From: Micromonospora tarapacensis
Lineage (GTDB): Bacteria; Actinomycetota; Actinomycetes; Mycobacteriales; Micromonosporaceae
Assembly (NCBI RefSeq): GCF_019697375.1
Contig: NZ_JAHCDI010000004.1
Location: forward strand, 2,777,324 to 2,841,323
Length of the DNA: 64,000 bases
Direction of reading: 5' to 3'
Positions 8,504 to 18,228 of the stretch are shown piece by piece. Position numbers and translations under genes: made by a program. Each line of letters starts with the position of its first letter. Position 1 is the stretch's first letter. Below the pieces are notes generated by a model. That model was not told where the DNA came from. It saw only the letters and a list, made by a program, of their open reading frames with translations, and ran no database searches.

Positions 8504-8874
8504 ATGGCTCCCATGGCGTTGGGTAACGTGTCACTACTCGATGGCAGTCCCCGCGATCTTCATGCCCTGTTCACGTGGCTCCAGCGCGCTGACGAGCTAC
8601 GCGGAAGGGTGAGGACGTTGCCTCGCCAACCCGGCCCCACGACATGGGCGGCGCCGTGGAGATCCTCTCCGTAGCACTCGGCAGCGGTAGCGCGGGGGCC
8701 GTTCTGGCCAGCGCCCTGGGAACGTGGTTACAGACCCGCCGCGCCCGGATCTGCGTGGAGTTCACCGAGAACGAGGCGGGTGAAACTCTCCGGAAGGTGA
8801 AGGTCGATGCCCGTGACGCGGCTTCAGTCAAAGAGTTGTACGGCTTGCTGGCCCCAGACCGGAAGACGCCATGA
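8504..8874 (+). CDS. EACC1 adaptor protein, apparent frameshift
   Basis: Effector-associated constant component 1, a small protein known in actinobacterial NTP-dependent conflict systems next to caspase or other effectors. The N-terminal half (ATG 8504 or 8513; DLHALFTWLQRADELRGRVR) is in one frame up to a TAG at 8672. The C-terminal half (EILSVALGSGSAG, GTWLQTRRARICVEF) is in the -1 frame from about 8638. Both halves match the usual EACC1 order of WL..ADELRGRVR, then VALGSG, then WL..RR. The join lies at CCCC 8635-8638; adding one C gives 123 residues. The stop overlaps the caspase start (ATGA). Confidence 0.7.
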
Positions 8875-10016
8875 GCGCGAGGCTGCCAGATCCACCAACG
8901 TCGCGGGCGCTGCTCATCGGGGCGTCACGGTTCACCAGCGCGGATCTGCATGATCTGCCTGCGGTGGTCAACAACGTGCAGGCTCTGACCGACGTGCTCA
9001 CCGATCCGGTGCACGGTGGCCTCGATCGGTCGAGTTGCCAGGTGTTGACTGATCCGGCAACCCAGCAGCAGGTCGGGGATGCGCCTGCCGCTGCCGTCGA
9101 CGAAGCCCTGGACACGCTCGTGTTGTACTACGCGGGCCACCGGGTGCTCAATCAGCGCGGCCACCTGTTTCTGGCCGTCGAGACCACGAACCCTGATCCG
9201 CGTCGGGTCCACTACTGTGGCGTGCCGATGGAATGGCTCCGGTCCGCGCTGGCGGACAGCCCTGCGCGTAACCGAATCCTGATCCTGGACTGCTGCTTCT
9301 CAGGGCACGCCGCCGAGGCGATGTCAGACACCGCTACAGCGGTCAACGGGAAAGTCAACATCCATGGCACCTACACGCTGGCGTCCGCGCCCGCCCACGA
9401 AACCGCGGTCGCACCGGTCGGTGCGCAGTTCACCGCGTTCACCGGTGAGTTGTTGAACGCGTTGCGGCAGGGCGTTCCGGGTGGCGGACCGCTGCTGACG
9501 CTCAATGACATCTACCCCGCGCTGAGCCAGGCGCTGTTGGCGAGGGGCATGCCTCACCCGCAGCGGCTTGGGACGGGCTTGGCCGACCACATCGCACTGA
9601 CCCACAACCGCGCATACCGGCACCCCACTCGATCCTCCGCCACCCCCCGTCCCGTGCGCGAACAGCGTCGGAGCCCGAGCGTGCCGCCCCGAGCCTCGGA
9701 GGGACATGATCCTCAGGTCGCCGCTGAGTTCCATACCGCCATGTTGGACGGCTACCGCAGGGCCAAGCGGGAGCTGAACTACAACGCCGGCTACTTCCTC
9801 CAGATGGTGCAGGAAGTCGGCGGGGTGGAAGCGGCTCGACCTCGTCGTGGAGGCGGTCGTGCTTCAGGACCGGTTCGCCGGGCTGTTCACCGAGGAGGAA
9901 TGCGACATCGCCCACAACCGGTTGGCCGAGTACGGGTGCTCACCGGCTCAGACCTCGGAGACCTTGACCACCTCGTCGCCGTAGTGGTTGACCACCTTCA
10001 CGGCGATCTTCCCTGA
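8871..10016 (+). CDS. Caspase-like protease, C-terminal domain truncated
   Basis: Residues 1-250 are a C14 caspase/metacaspase domain: RALLIGASRF, the catalytic His in LVLYYAGH (His90, followed by Arg instead of the usual Gly), the catalytic Cys in ILILDCCFSGHA (Cys142) and GTYTLASAPAHETA. After a proline-rich linker, residues 283-322 begin a conserved actinobacterial domain (FHTAMLDGYRRAKRELNYNA, FLQMVQEVGGVEAA). Its second half (RLDLVVEAVVLQDRFAGLFT) follows in another frame at 9832-9940, with about 20 codons missing between. The last 60 residues read here are out of frame. The gene is translationally coupled to EACC1. Likely an abortive-infection type effector, now damaged. Confidence 0.75.
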   Translation: MSARLPDPPTSRALLIGASRFTSADLHDLPAVVNNVQALTDVLTDPVHGGLDRSSCQVLTDPATQQQVGDAPAAAVDEALDTLVLYYAGHRVLNQRGHLFLAVETTNPDPRRVHYCGVPMEWLRSALADSPARNRILILDCCFSGHAAEAMSDTATAVNGKVNIHGTYTLASAPAHETAVAPVGAQFTAFTGELLNALRQGVPGGGPLLTLNDIYPALSQALLARGMPHPQRLGTGLADHIALTHNRAYRHPTRSSATPRPVREQRRSPSVPPRASEGHDPQVAAEFHTAMLDGYRRAKRELNYNAGYFLQMVQEVGGVEAARPRRGGGRASGPVRRAVHRGGMRHRPQPVGRVRVLTGSDLGDLDHLVAVVVDHLHGDLP

Positions 10017-10427
10017 ATCCGGCCGAGGGAACGGGCGCGAGCGGTGGCCGTAGAGGCTGGACCACGCCGACTCGACCGCCTCGCGCTGGCAGAAGAGGAT
10101 CTTGTTGTCCCGCTCCGGATCGCTCCAGTACTCCAGCAGGCGGCGGGTAACCGGCGTGACGTTGGGCCAGTCCGCCTCCCGCCACGCGTCGACGCGTTCG
10201 CGGACGTCGTTGACCTGCTTGTTGAGCTTGATGTCGTCTTCGGTGAAAACCTGCAACTCCAGTTGCTGTCCGCGCTTGCGCGGTCGCGGCACTGGAATGA
10301 AGAAGCTCGACGGTCTCCGCTGTTCCTCGATCCGGTCGGTGATGCCGTCGCGGTCGAAGGCGAAGTGGCGGGTTGGACGCCCGTACGGTGAGTTGATAAT
10401 CGGGTTGTCGATGACCCGGTCACTCAC
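9948..10427 (-). pseudogene. Type III restriction Res-subunit remnant
   Basis: A 159-residue open frame. The first 130 residues match the N-terminus of the large BPTD_3080-type restriction endonuclease (VIDNPIINSPYGRPTRHFAF, then VTPVTRRLLEYWSDPERDNK and ILFCQREAVESA). The family usually has about 900 residues with DEAD helicase and nuclease motifs, all absent here. The last 25 residues (GKIAVKVVNHYGDEVVKVSEV end) resemble a restriction-modification subunit C-terminus. I read this as an internal deletion that kept both ends. It overlaps the tail of the caspase frame on the opposite strand. No methyltransferase is nearby. Confidence 0.65.
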
Positions 10428-10516
10428 CGCTAGACCTCCCGCTTGGAGCCCGACGTTGCAGATTCGAGCGACAGCCTATACCGGGTGTGAGCACGTCTGG
10501 TCACGGCGCCCTGACA

Positions 10517-10582
10517 GGCGCAACTTCGGGGAAACTGCTGCCTCCGAGCTCGCTGAGGCAGCAGTTTCGCCGAAGTTGCGCC
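10517..10582. repeat. Long inverted repeat, 27-bp arms
   Basis: Arms 10517-10543 and 10556-10582 are complementary at 26 of 27 positions (GGCGCAACTTCGG...CTGCTGCCT) around a 12-base loop. The element sits between the restriction remnant and the argH stop (10609, minus strand), so it could terminate argH transcription, but no T-run follows. The length and near-perfection are more like a REP/MITE-type palindrome. No target-site duplication was evident. Confidence 0.85.
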
Positions 10583-10608
10583 GGAATCCGGGCGGGGGCG
10601 CGAACCCC

Positions 10609-12072
10609 TCAGCGGGGGACGACGGTTTCGGCGGACCAGTCGCGCCAGGTGGCTAGCTGGTCGGTGGCAGCCGCCAACTGGTCGGTTACCGGGCCGGGGC
10701 CCGTCGAGCCGGGGGTGGTCCGGGCAGCGAGGGCTGAGCGGACCGAGAGCACGTCGCGTACGGTCGGGTCGAGGTGCTCACTGACCGTGGCCAGGTCGGC
10801 GTCGGAGACCTCGTCGAGGGCGCAGTCCCGGGCGGCGCAGAGCGCCACCAGTTTGCCGGTGATCTCGTGCGCGTCGCGGAACGGCACACCCTTGCGGACC
10901 AGCCAGTCCGCCACCTCGGTGGCCAACGAGAAGCCCACCGGCGCGGCGGCGACCAGGCGGTCGACGCGTACCGTCATCGTGGAGATCATCCCGGCGAGGG
11001 CCGGCAGCAGCAGTCCCAGGGTGTCGACCGCGTCGAAGGCCGGCTCCTTGTCCTCCTGCATGTCCCGGTCGTACGTCATCGGCAGGCCCTTGAGCATGGT
11101 CAGCACGGCGACCAGCCCGCCGACGAGCCGGCCGGACTTGCCCCGGGCCAGCTCGGCGATGTCCGCGTTCTTCTTCTGCGGCATGATCGACGATCCGGTG
11201 GCGAAGGCGTCGTCCAGCTCGACCCAGCCGAACTCCTGCGACGTCCAGAGCACCACCTCCTCGCCGAGGCGGGACAGGTGCACGCCGATCAGCGCGGTGG
11301 TGAAGAGGAACTCGGCGACGAAGTCCCGGTCGGCGACCGCGTCCATCGAGTTGGCGAAGGACGTCCGGAAACCCAGCTCCTTCGACACCGCCACCGGGTC
11401 CAGCGGCAGCCCGGAACCGGCCAGCGCTCCCGCGCCGAGCGGGCTGACCGCGGCCCGGTGGTCCCAGTCCCGCAGTCGCTCCAGGTCCCGCAGCAGCGGT
11501 TGCACATGCGCGAGCAGCCAGTGGCCGAAGGCGACCGGCTGGGCGTGCTGCAGGTGGGTCATGCCGGGCGCGGCCGTGTCGACGTGCCGCTCCGCCTGCT
11601 CGACCAGCGCCTCCGCCAGCTCCACCAGCCGGGCGGCCACGCCCCGGGCGTGATCACGCAGGTAGAGCCGCAGATCGGTGGCGACCTGGTCGTTGCGGGA
11701 CCGGCCGGCACGCAGCTTGCCGCCGAGGCTGCCGAGCCGCTCCAGCAGCCCGCGTTCCAGTGCGGTGTGCACGTCCTCGTCGTCGACGGTGGGGCGGAAC
11801 GCCCCGGAGGCGCAGGCGGCCTCCAGGTCGTCGAGGGCGGCGAGGATCCGGCCCAGTTCCTCCGGGTCGAGCAGGCCGGCGCCGGCCAGCACCCGGGCGT
11901 GCGCGCGGGAGCCGGCGATGTCGTACGGGGCCAGCCGCCAGTCGAACTGCACGCTCACCGACAGCCGGGCCAGCGCCTCCGAGGGGCCACCGGCGAACCG
12001 GCCTCCCCACAGGCTGGTCCGGTTGGCGGTCGCGCTGCTCTCGGTCAGGCTCTTGTCGTCCACCCCGCCCAT
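10609..12072 (-). CDS. argH: Argininosuccinate lyase
   Basis: A 487-residue fumarase/aspartase-superfamily lyase that splits argininosuccinate to arginine and fumarate, the last step of arginine synthesis. The superfamily signature GSSIMPQKKN is present, with TSLWGGRFAGG near the N-terminus and HLQHAQPVAFGHWL carrying catalytic-region residues. The start is ATG 12072 (MGGVDDKSL); the open frame upstream overlaps argR and is not coding. It is the last gene of the argCJBDFR-H cluster, 67 bases after argR. argG is not in the window. Confidence 0.96.
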   Translation of the reverse strand: MGGVDDKSLTESSATANRTSLWGGRFAGGPSEALARLSVSVQFDWRLAPYDIAGSRAHARVLAGAGLLDPEELGRILAALDDLEAACASGAFRPTVDDEDVHTALERGLLERLGSLGGKLRAGRSRNDQVATDLRLYLRDHARGVAARLVELAEALVEQAERHVDTAAPGMTHLQHAQPVAFGHWLLAHVQPLLRDLERLRDWDHRAAVSPLGAGALAGSGLPLDPVAVSKELGFRTSFANSMDAVADRDFVAEFLFTTALIGVHLSRLGEEVVLWTSQEFGWVELDDAFATGSSIMPQKKNADIAELARGKSGRLVGGLVAVLTMLKGLPMTYDRDMQEDKEPAFDAVDTLGLLLPALAGMISTMTVRVDRLVAAAPVGFSLATEVADWLVRKGVPFRDAHEITGKLVALCAARDCALDEVSDADLATVSEHLDPTVRDVLSVRSALAARTTPGSTGPGPVTDQLAAATDQLATWRDWSAETVVPR

Positions 12073-12139
12073 TCTGACGGTCACGGTCGCCGCCCTGTCC
12101 ACCGGGCGTCCCGGGCGGCGGCCATCTCGATCCGCAGGC

Positions 12140-12655
12140 TCATGGTGCGGGGTTCCCTTCGACGTTGTCCTCGCGGCGCGCCCAGCCGGCGAGCCGATCG
12201 CCGAGCGCCGCCCCGCCGTCGGCGTCGCGGGCCACCACCAGGATGGTGTCGTCGCCGGCGATGGTGCCGACGACCTCCGACAGGCCCGCCCGGTCCACCG
12301 CGCTGGCCAGGTAGTGGGCCGCGCCGGGCGGGGTGCGCAGGACCGCGATGTTGCCGCTGGAGTCGACCTCGTTGAGCAGCTCGCGCAGCAGACGCACCAG
12401 GCGGGCCGGTGCCGCCTCGGCGTCGCGCAGCGGGCGGTGGCCGTCCTCCGGGATGACGTAGATGGCCCGGCCGTCACCACCCCGGGCGGTGACCGCGCCG
12501 AGTTCCTTCAGATCCCGCGAGAGGGTGGCCTGGGTGACCTGGACGCCCTCGTCGCCGAGCAGTTCGGCCAGTTCGGTCTGCGACCGGACCGCCTTGTCGC
12601 GGATCAACTCGACAATGCGGGCATGCCGGGCCGCCCGGGTCAGCGGTGCACTCAC
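12140..12655 (-). CDS. argR: Arginine repressor
   Basis: A 171-residue ArgR. An N-terminal winged helix (residues 8-75, [20 protein letters not shown] then [10 protein letters not shown]) binds ARG boxes, and a C-terminal domain ([15 protein letters not shown]) binds arginine and forms hexamers. The start is GTG 12655. It is 52 bases downstream of argF in the arginine operon, so the repressor is part of its own regulon. The two ARG-box-like sites upstream of argC are its probable operators. Confidence 0.96.
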   Translation of the reverse strand: MSAPLTRAARHARIVELIRDKAVRSQTELAELLGDEGVQVTQATLSRDLKELGAVTARGGDGRAIYVIPEDGHRPLRDAEAAPARLVRLLRELLNEVDSSGNIAVLRTPPGAAHYLASAVDRAGLSEVVGTIAGDDTILVVARDADGGAALGDRLAGWARREDNVEGNPAP

Positions 12656-12707
12656 GGAGCCAGCCTTTCGTTCGCGACTGCGGGGCTCGCAAGCTCACTC
12701 CTCGCGC

Positions 12708-14904
<2,197 letters not shown>

Positions 14905-14908
<4 letters not shown>

Positions 14909-15798
14909 GACGGGATCACCATGGTTCCGAAGCCTTCCGACGTGAACACTTCCAACAGGGTGGAGTGGGCGACCCGACCGTCGACGACGTGCGCGGCGGG
15001 CACTCCGCCGCTGACGGCCCGCAGGCAGGCCTCCATCTTGGGCACCATGCCCGACTCCAGCGACGGCAGCAGCTTGGCCAGGTCGTCGGCGGTGATCTCG
15101 CTGACCAGGCTGGAGACGTCGGGCCAGTTCGCGTAGAGACCGGCCACGTCGGTGAGCACCACCAGCTTGCGGGCCCGCAGGGCGACGGCGAGCGCGGCGG
15201 CGGCGGTGTCGGCGTTCAGGTTGTGCAGCACCCCGTCGGCGTCCGGCGCCACGCTGGAGATCACCGGGATCCGGCCCGCGCCGATCAGGTCGTCCACGGC
15301 CGAGGTGTCCACCGACTCGACGTCGCCGACCTGGCCGATGTCGACCGGTTGCCCGTCCACGTATCCGGGCCGCCGCACGGCGGTGAACAACCCGGCGTCC
15401 TCGCCGGAGAGGCCGACCGCGAACGGGCCGTGCGCGTTGATCAGCCCGACCAGTTCCCGACCGACCTGCCCGAACAGCACCATCCGGACGACGTCCATCG
15501 CCTCCGGGGTGGTCACCCGCAGACCGCCCCGGAACTCGCTGTCGATGCCCAGCCGGCCGAGCATGGCCGAGATCTGCGGTCCTCCGCCGTGCACCACGAC
15601 CGGCTTGAGGCCCACGTAGCGCAGGAACACCATGTCGGCGGCGAAGGCCCGCTGCAACTCCGGGTCGATCATGGCGTTACCGCCGTACTTGACCACGACC
15701 GTGGAGCCGGAGAACCGGGCCAGCCAGGGCAGTGTCTCGATCAGCGTGGCGGCCTTGGCCTGGGCGAGGGCGAGATCGGAGGTCAGGTTCGCGCTCAT
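14905..15798 (-). CDS. argB: Acetylglutamate kinase
   Basis: A 297-residue amino-acid kinase that phosphorylates N-acetylglutamate, normally the feedback-controlled step. The kinase motifs KYGGNAM and [11 protein letters not shown] are intact. An extra N-terminal helix ([20 protein letters not shown]) is the feature of arginine-inhibited hexameric NAGKs, so allosteric inhibition by arginine is likely. The start is ATG 15798 with an ATGA overlap with the argJ stop. Confidence 0.97.
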
Positions 15799-16967
15799 GT
15801 CGAGTAGGCCGAGTTCTCGTGCACGTAGGCGTGCGAAAGGTCGTTGGTCCACACCGTCGCCGCGGCGGTGCCGGCATGCAGGTCGATCCGGATGGTGACG
15901 TCCCGGCCGGTGAGGTCGACCTTCGACCGGTCCTCGGCCGCCGCACCCGACCGGCAGACCCAGATGCCGTTGACGGCGACGTCGAGCGCGTCCGGGTCGA
16001 ACGCGGCGGCGGTGGTGCCGACGGCGGCGAGGATCCGTCCCCAGTTCGGGTCGTTGCCGAACAGTGCGGTCTTCACCAGGTTGTTGCGGGCCACCGCCCG
16101 ACCCACCTCGACCGCCTCGTCCTCGGTGGCGGCACCGACGACGTCGATGGTGATCTGCTTGGTGGCCCCTTCGGCGTCGGCGAGTAGTTGCTGGGCGAGG
16201 TCGTGGCAGGCGGCGGTGACCGCGTCGGTCAGCTCTGCCTCGCTCGGCGCGATGCCGGACGCCCCGCTGGCCAGCAGCAACACCGTGTCGTTGGTCGACA
16301 GGCAGCCGTCGGAGTCGACCCGGTCGAGGGTGACCCGGGTGGCGGCCCGCAGCGCGGCGTCGAGCGACTCGGGGCCGGCCACCGCGTCGGTGGTGAGCAC
16401 GCAGAGCATGGTGGCCATGGCCGGGGCCAGCATGCCGGCGCCCTTGGCCATGCCGCCGACCGTCCAGCCCTCACCGTTCACCACGGTGGTCTTCGGCCGG
16501 GTGTCCGTAGTCATGATCGCCTCGGCGGCGGCGGGCCCACCGGCGGGCGAGAGCCCGCGCACGGCGGCGCGCACGCCGTGCAGCAGTGCGGGCATCGGCA
16601 GCCGCTCGCCGATCAGGCCGGTGGAGCAGACCGCCACCTCGCCCGCGCCGAGCATCCGGCGCGGACTGCTGGAGGTGAGCGTGGCGGCGGTGTGCTCGGC
16701 GGTGGCGTGGGTGTCCTGGAAGCCGGCCGGCCCGGTGCAGGCGTTGGCGCCACCGGAGTTGAGCACCACCGCCCGGACCACGCCGCCGCGGACGACCTGC
16801 TGGGTCCAGAGCACCGGCGCGGCCTTGACCCGGTTGTTGGTGAAGACCCCGGCGACGCCGGCGTCGGGACCGTCGTTGACCACCAGCGCCACGTCGGGGG
16901 CACCACTGCTCTTGAGCCCGGCGGCCACCCCGGCCGCCCGGAACCCGCGGGGCACGGTGACGCTCAT
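15795..16967 (-). CDS. argJ: Bifunctional ornithine acetyltransferase/NAGS
   Basis: A 390-residue ArgJ that transfers acetyl from N-acetylornithine to glutamate, recycling the acetyl group; many also use acetyl-CoA. The self-cleavage site is visible in [17 protein letters not shown], where cutting before the Thr after MA yields alpha and beta chains with Thr as nucleophile. The start is ATG 16967 behind GGGTGGG; a GTG nine bases upstream is less well placed. It is 55 bases downstream of argC. Confidence 0.96.
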   Translation of the reverse strand: MSVTVPRGFRAAGVAAGLKSSGAPDVALVVNDGPDAGVAGVFTNNRVKAAPVLWTQQVVRGGVVRAVVLNSGGANACTGPAGFQDTHATAEHTAATLTSSSPRRMLGAGEVAVCSTGLIGERLPMPALLHGVRAAVRGLSPAGGPAAAEAIMTTDTRPKTTVVNGEGWTVGGMAKGAGMLAPAMATMLCVLTTDAVAGPESLDAALRAATRVTLDRVDSDGCLSTNDTVLLLASGASGIAPSEAELTDAVTAACHDLAQQLLADAEGATKQITIDVVGAATEDEAVEVGRAVARNNLVKTALFGNDPNWGRILAAVGTTAAAFDPDALDVAVNGIWVCRSGAAAEDRSKVDLTGRDVTIRIDLHAGTAAATVWTNDLSHAYVHENSAYST

Positions 16968-17022
16968 CGAACCCACCCTTCGGGCGCGACCGCGCTGCTG
17001 CGTCGCGTTGCGCTGTTGGCAC

Positions 17023-18024
17023 TCACGGCGTGACCCCCCAAACCGAAAGGCCCGTGGTCTCGGGCAGGGCGAACATCAGGTTGGCGTTCTGCACCGCCTG
17101 ACCCGCGGCGCCCTTGCCGAGGTTGTCCAGGGCGGCGACCACGATCAGCCGGCCGGAGTCGACGTCGACGCCCGCCTGTAGGTGGCACGAGTTGCTGCCC
17201 AGCGTCGCGGCGGTGTGCGGCCAGCGCCCCTCGGGCAGCAGATGCACGAACGGGGCGTCCGCGTACGCCTCGGCGAGCACCGCACGGGGGTCGGCCGCGC
17301 CGGTCGGCAGCGCGGTCACCGTGGCCAGGATGCCGCGGGGCATCGGCGCGAGCACCGGGGTGAAGGACAGCCCGGTCGCGCCGGTGGCCTGCTTGATCTC
17401 GGGCACGTGCTGGTGCGCGCCGACCTTGTAGGGCGACAGGTCCCCCATCACCTCGCTGGCCAGCAGGTGCGGCTTGGCGGCCCGGCCGGCGCCGGAGGCG
17501 CCGGAGGCGGCGACGACCACCACGTCGGCCGGCCGGGCGGCACCGGCGGCGATCAGCGGGGCCAGCGCCAGGCTGATCGTCGCGGCGTAGCAGCCGGTGC
17601 TGGCCACCCGGGCCGCGCCGGCGATCAGTTCACGCTGGCCGGGCAGCTCAGGCAGGCCGTAGGTCCACGCGCCGGCGTGCGGGCCGCCGTAGTAGCGGGT
17701 CCACGCGTCGCTGTCGACGAGCCGGTGATCCGCACCGAGGTCGACGACCCGGACACCGTCGGGCAGGTGCGCCGCGATGGCGGCGGACTCGCCGTGCGGC
17801 AGGGCGAGGAAGACCAGGTCGGCCTCGGCCAGCACGTCGGGTGTGGTCGCGGCGAGAGTCAGGTCCAGCCCGGTGAGCTGGGGATGCACCGCGTCGAGCC
17901 GCTGCCCGGCCTGGCTGTGCGCGGTCGCGGCGACCAGGTCGAACTCGGGATGCCCGGCGAGCAGGCGCAGCAGTTCACCGCCGGCGTAGCCACTCGCCCC
18001 GGCGACCGCGACCCGAATCCCCAT
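17023..18024 (-). CDS. argC: N-acetyl-gamma-glutamyl-phosphate reductase
   Basis: A 333-residue NADPH-dependent reductase, first gene of the arginine operon. The dinucleotide loop is VAVAGASGYAGGELL and the active-site Cys is in VASTGCYAATISLAL. The start is ATG 18024 behind GGAGG (minus strand); the longer open frame upstream crosses the promoter and is not coding. Transcription should start near 18075 under ArgR control (see the operator entry). Confidence 0.97.
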   Translation of the reverse strand: MGIRVAVAGASGYAGGELLRLLAGHPEFDLVAATAHSQAGQRLDAVHPQLTGLDLTLAATTPDVLAEADLVFLALPHGESAAIAAHLPDGVRVVDLGADHRLVDSDAWTRYYGGPHAGAWTYGLPELPGQRELIAGAARVASTGCYAATISLALAPLIAAGAARPADVVVVAASGASGAGRAAKPHLLASEVMGDLSPYKVGAHQHVPEIKQATGATGLSFTPVLAPMPRGILATVTALPTGAADPRAVLAEAYADAPFVHLLPEGRWPHTAATLGSNSCHLQAGVDVDSGRLIVVAALDNLGKGAAGQAVQNANLMFALPETTGLSVWGVTP

Positions 18025-18033
18025 ACCTACCTC

Positions 18034-18111
18034 CGCATGACTATGCAATGAAGGGTAGCGCCGCCCGGCGGCGCTTGCAAGTTCATACGGCTTTACGCAT
18101 GACGATGTAAA
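18034..18111 (-). promoter_or_regulatory. argC promoter with two ARG boxes
   Basis: On the minus strand, TTTACA (18106-18111) and TATGAA (18082-18087) with an 18-base spacer form a good sigma-70-type promoter. Two ARG-box-like sites are present: TTGCATAGTCATGCG (18034-18048), between the predicted transcript start and the argC start codon, and TTACATCGTCATGCG (18096-18110), over the -35. They share 13 of 15 bases, and their centres are 62 bp apart, about six helical turns. A 9-bp-stem palindrome (18057-18075) lies between them near the predicted start point. ArgR binding is inferred from the consensus and the presence of argR in the operon. Confidence 0.7.
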
Positions 18112-18178
18112 GCCGATGGCGGGAACATCCCCTCGACGACCACGAGAGAGTCCTGGCCGTCCGCCCGAGGCCGCACGG

Positions 18179-18218
18179 AGAGCCCCTCCCCACGCGGGGT
18201 GGGCCGGGAAGGGGCTCT
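18179..18218 (-). terminator. Hairpin downstream of pheT
   Basis: A 9-bp stem, AGAGCCCCT (18179-18187) with AGGGGCTCT (18210-18218), encloses a second G/C hairpin. It starts about 10 bases after the pheT stop (minus strand). There is no long U-run, which is usual for high-GC terminators. It separates pheST transcription from the argC promoter region. Confidence 0.55.
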
Positions 18219-18228
18219 TCCGCACATC

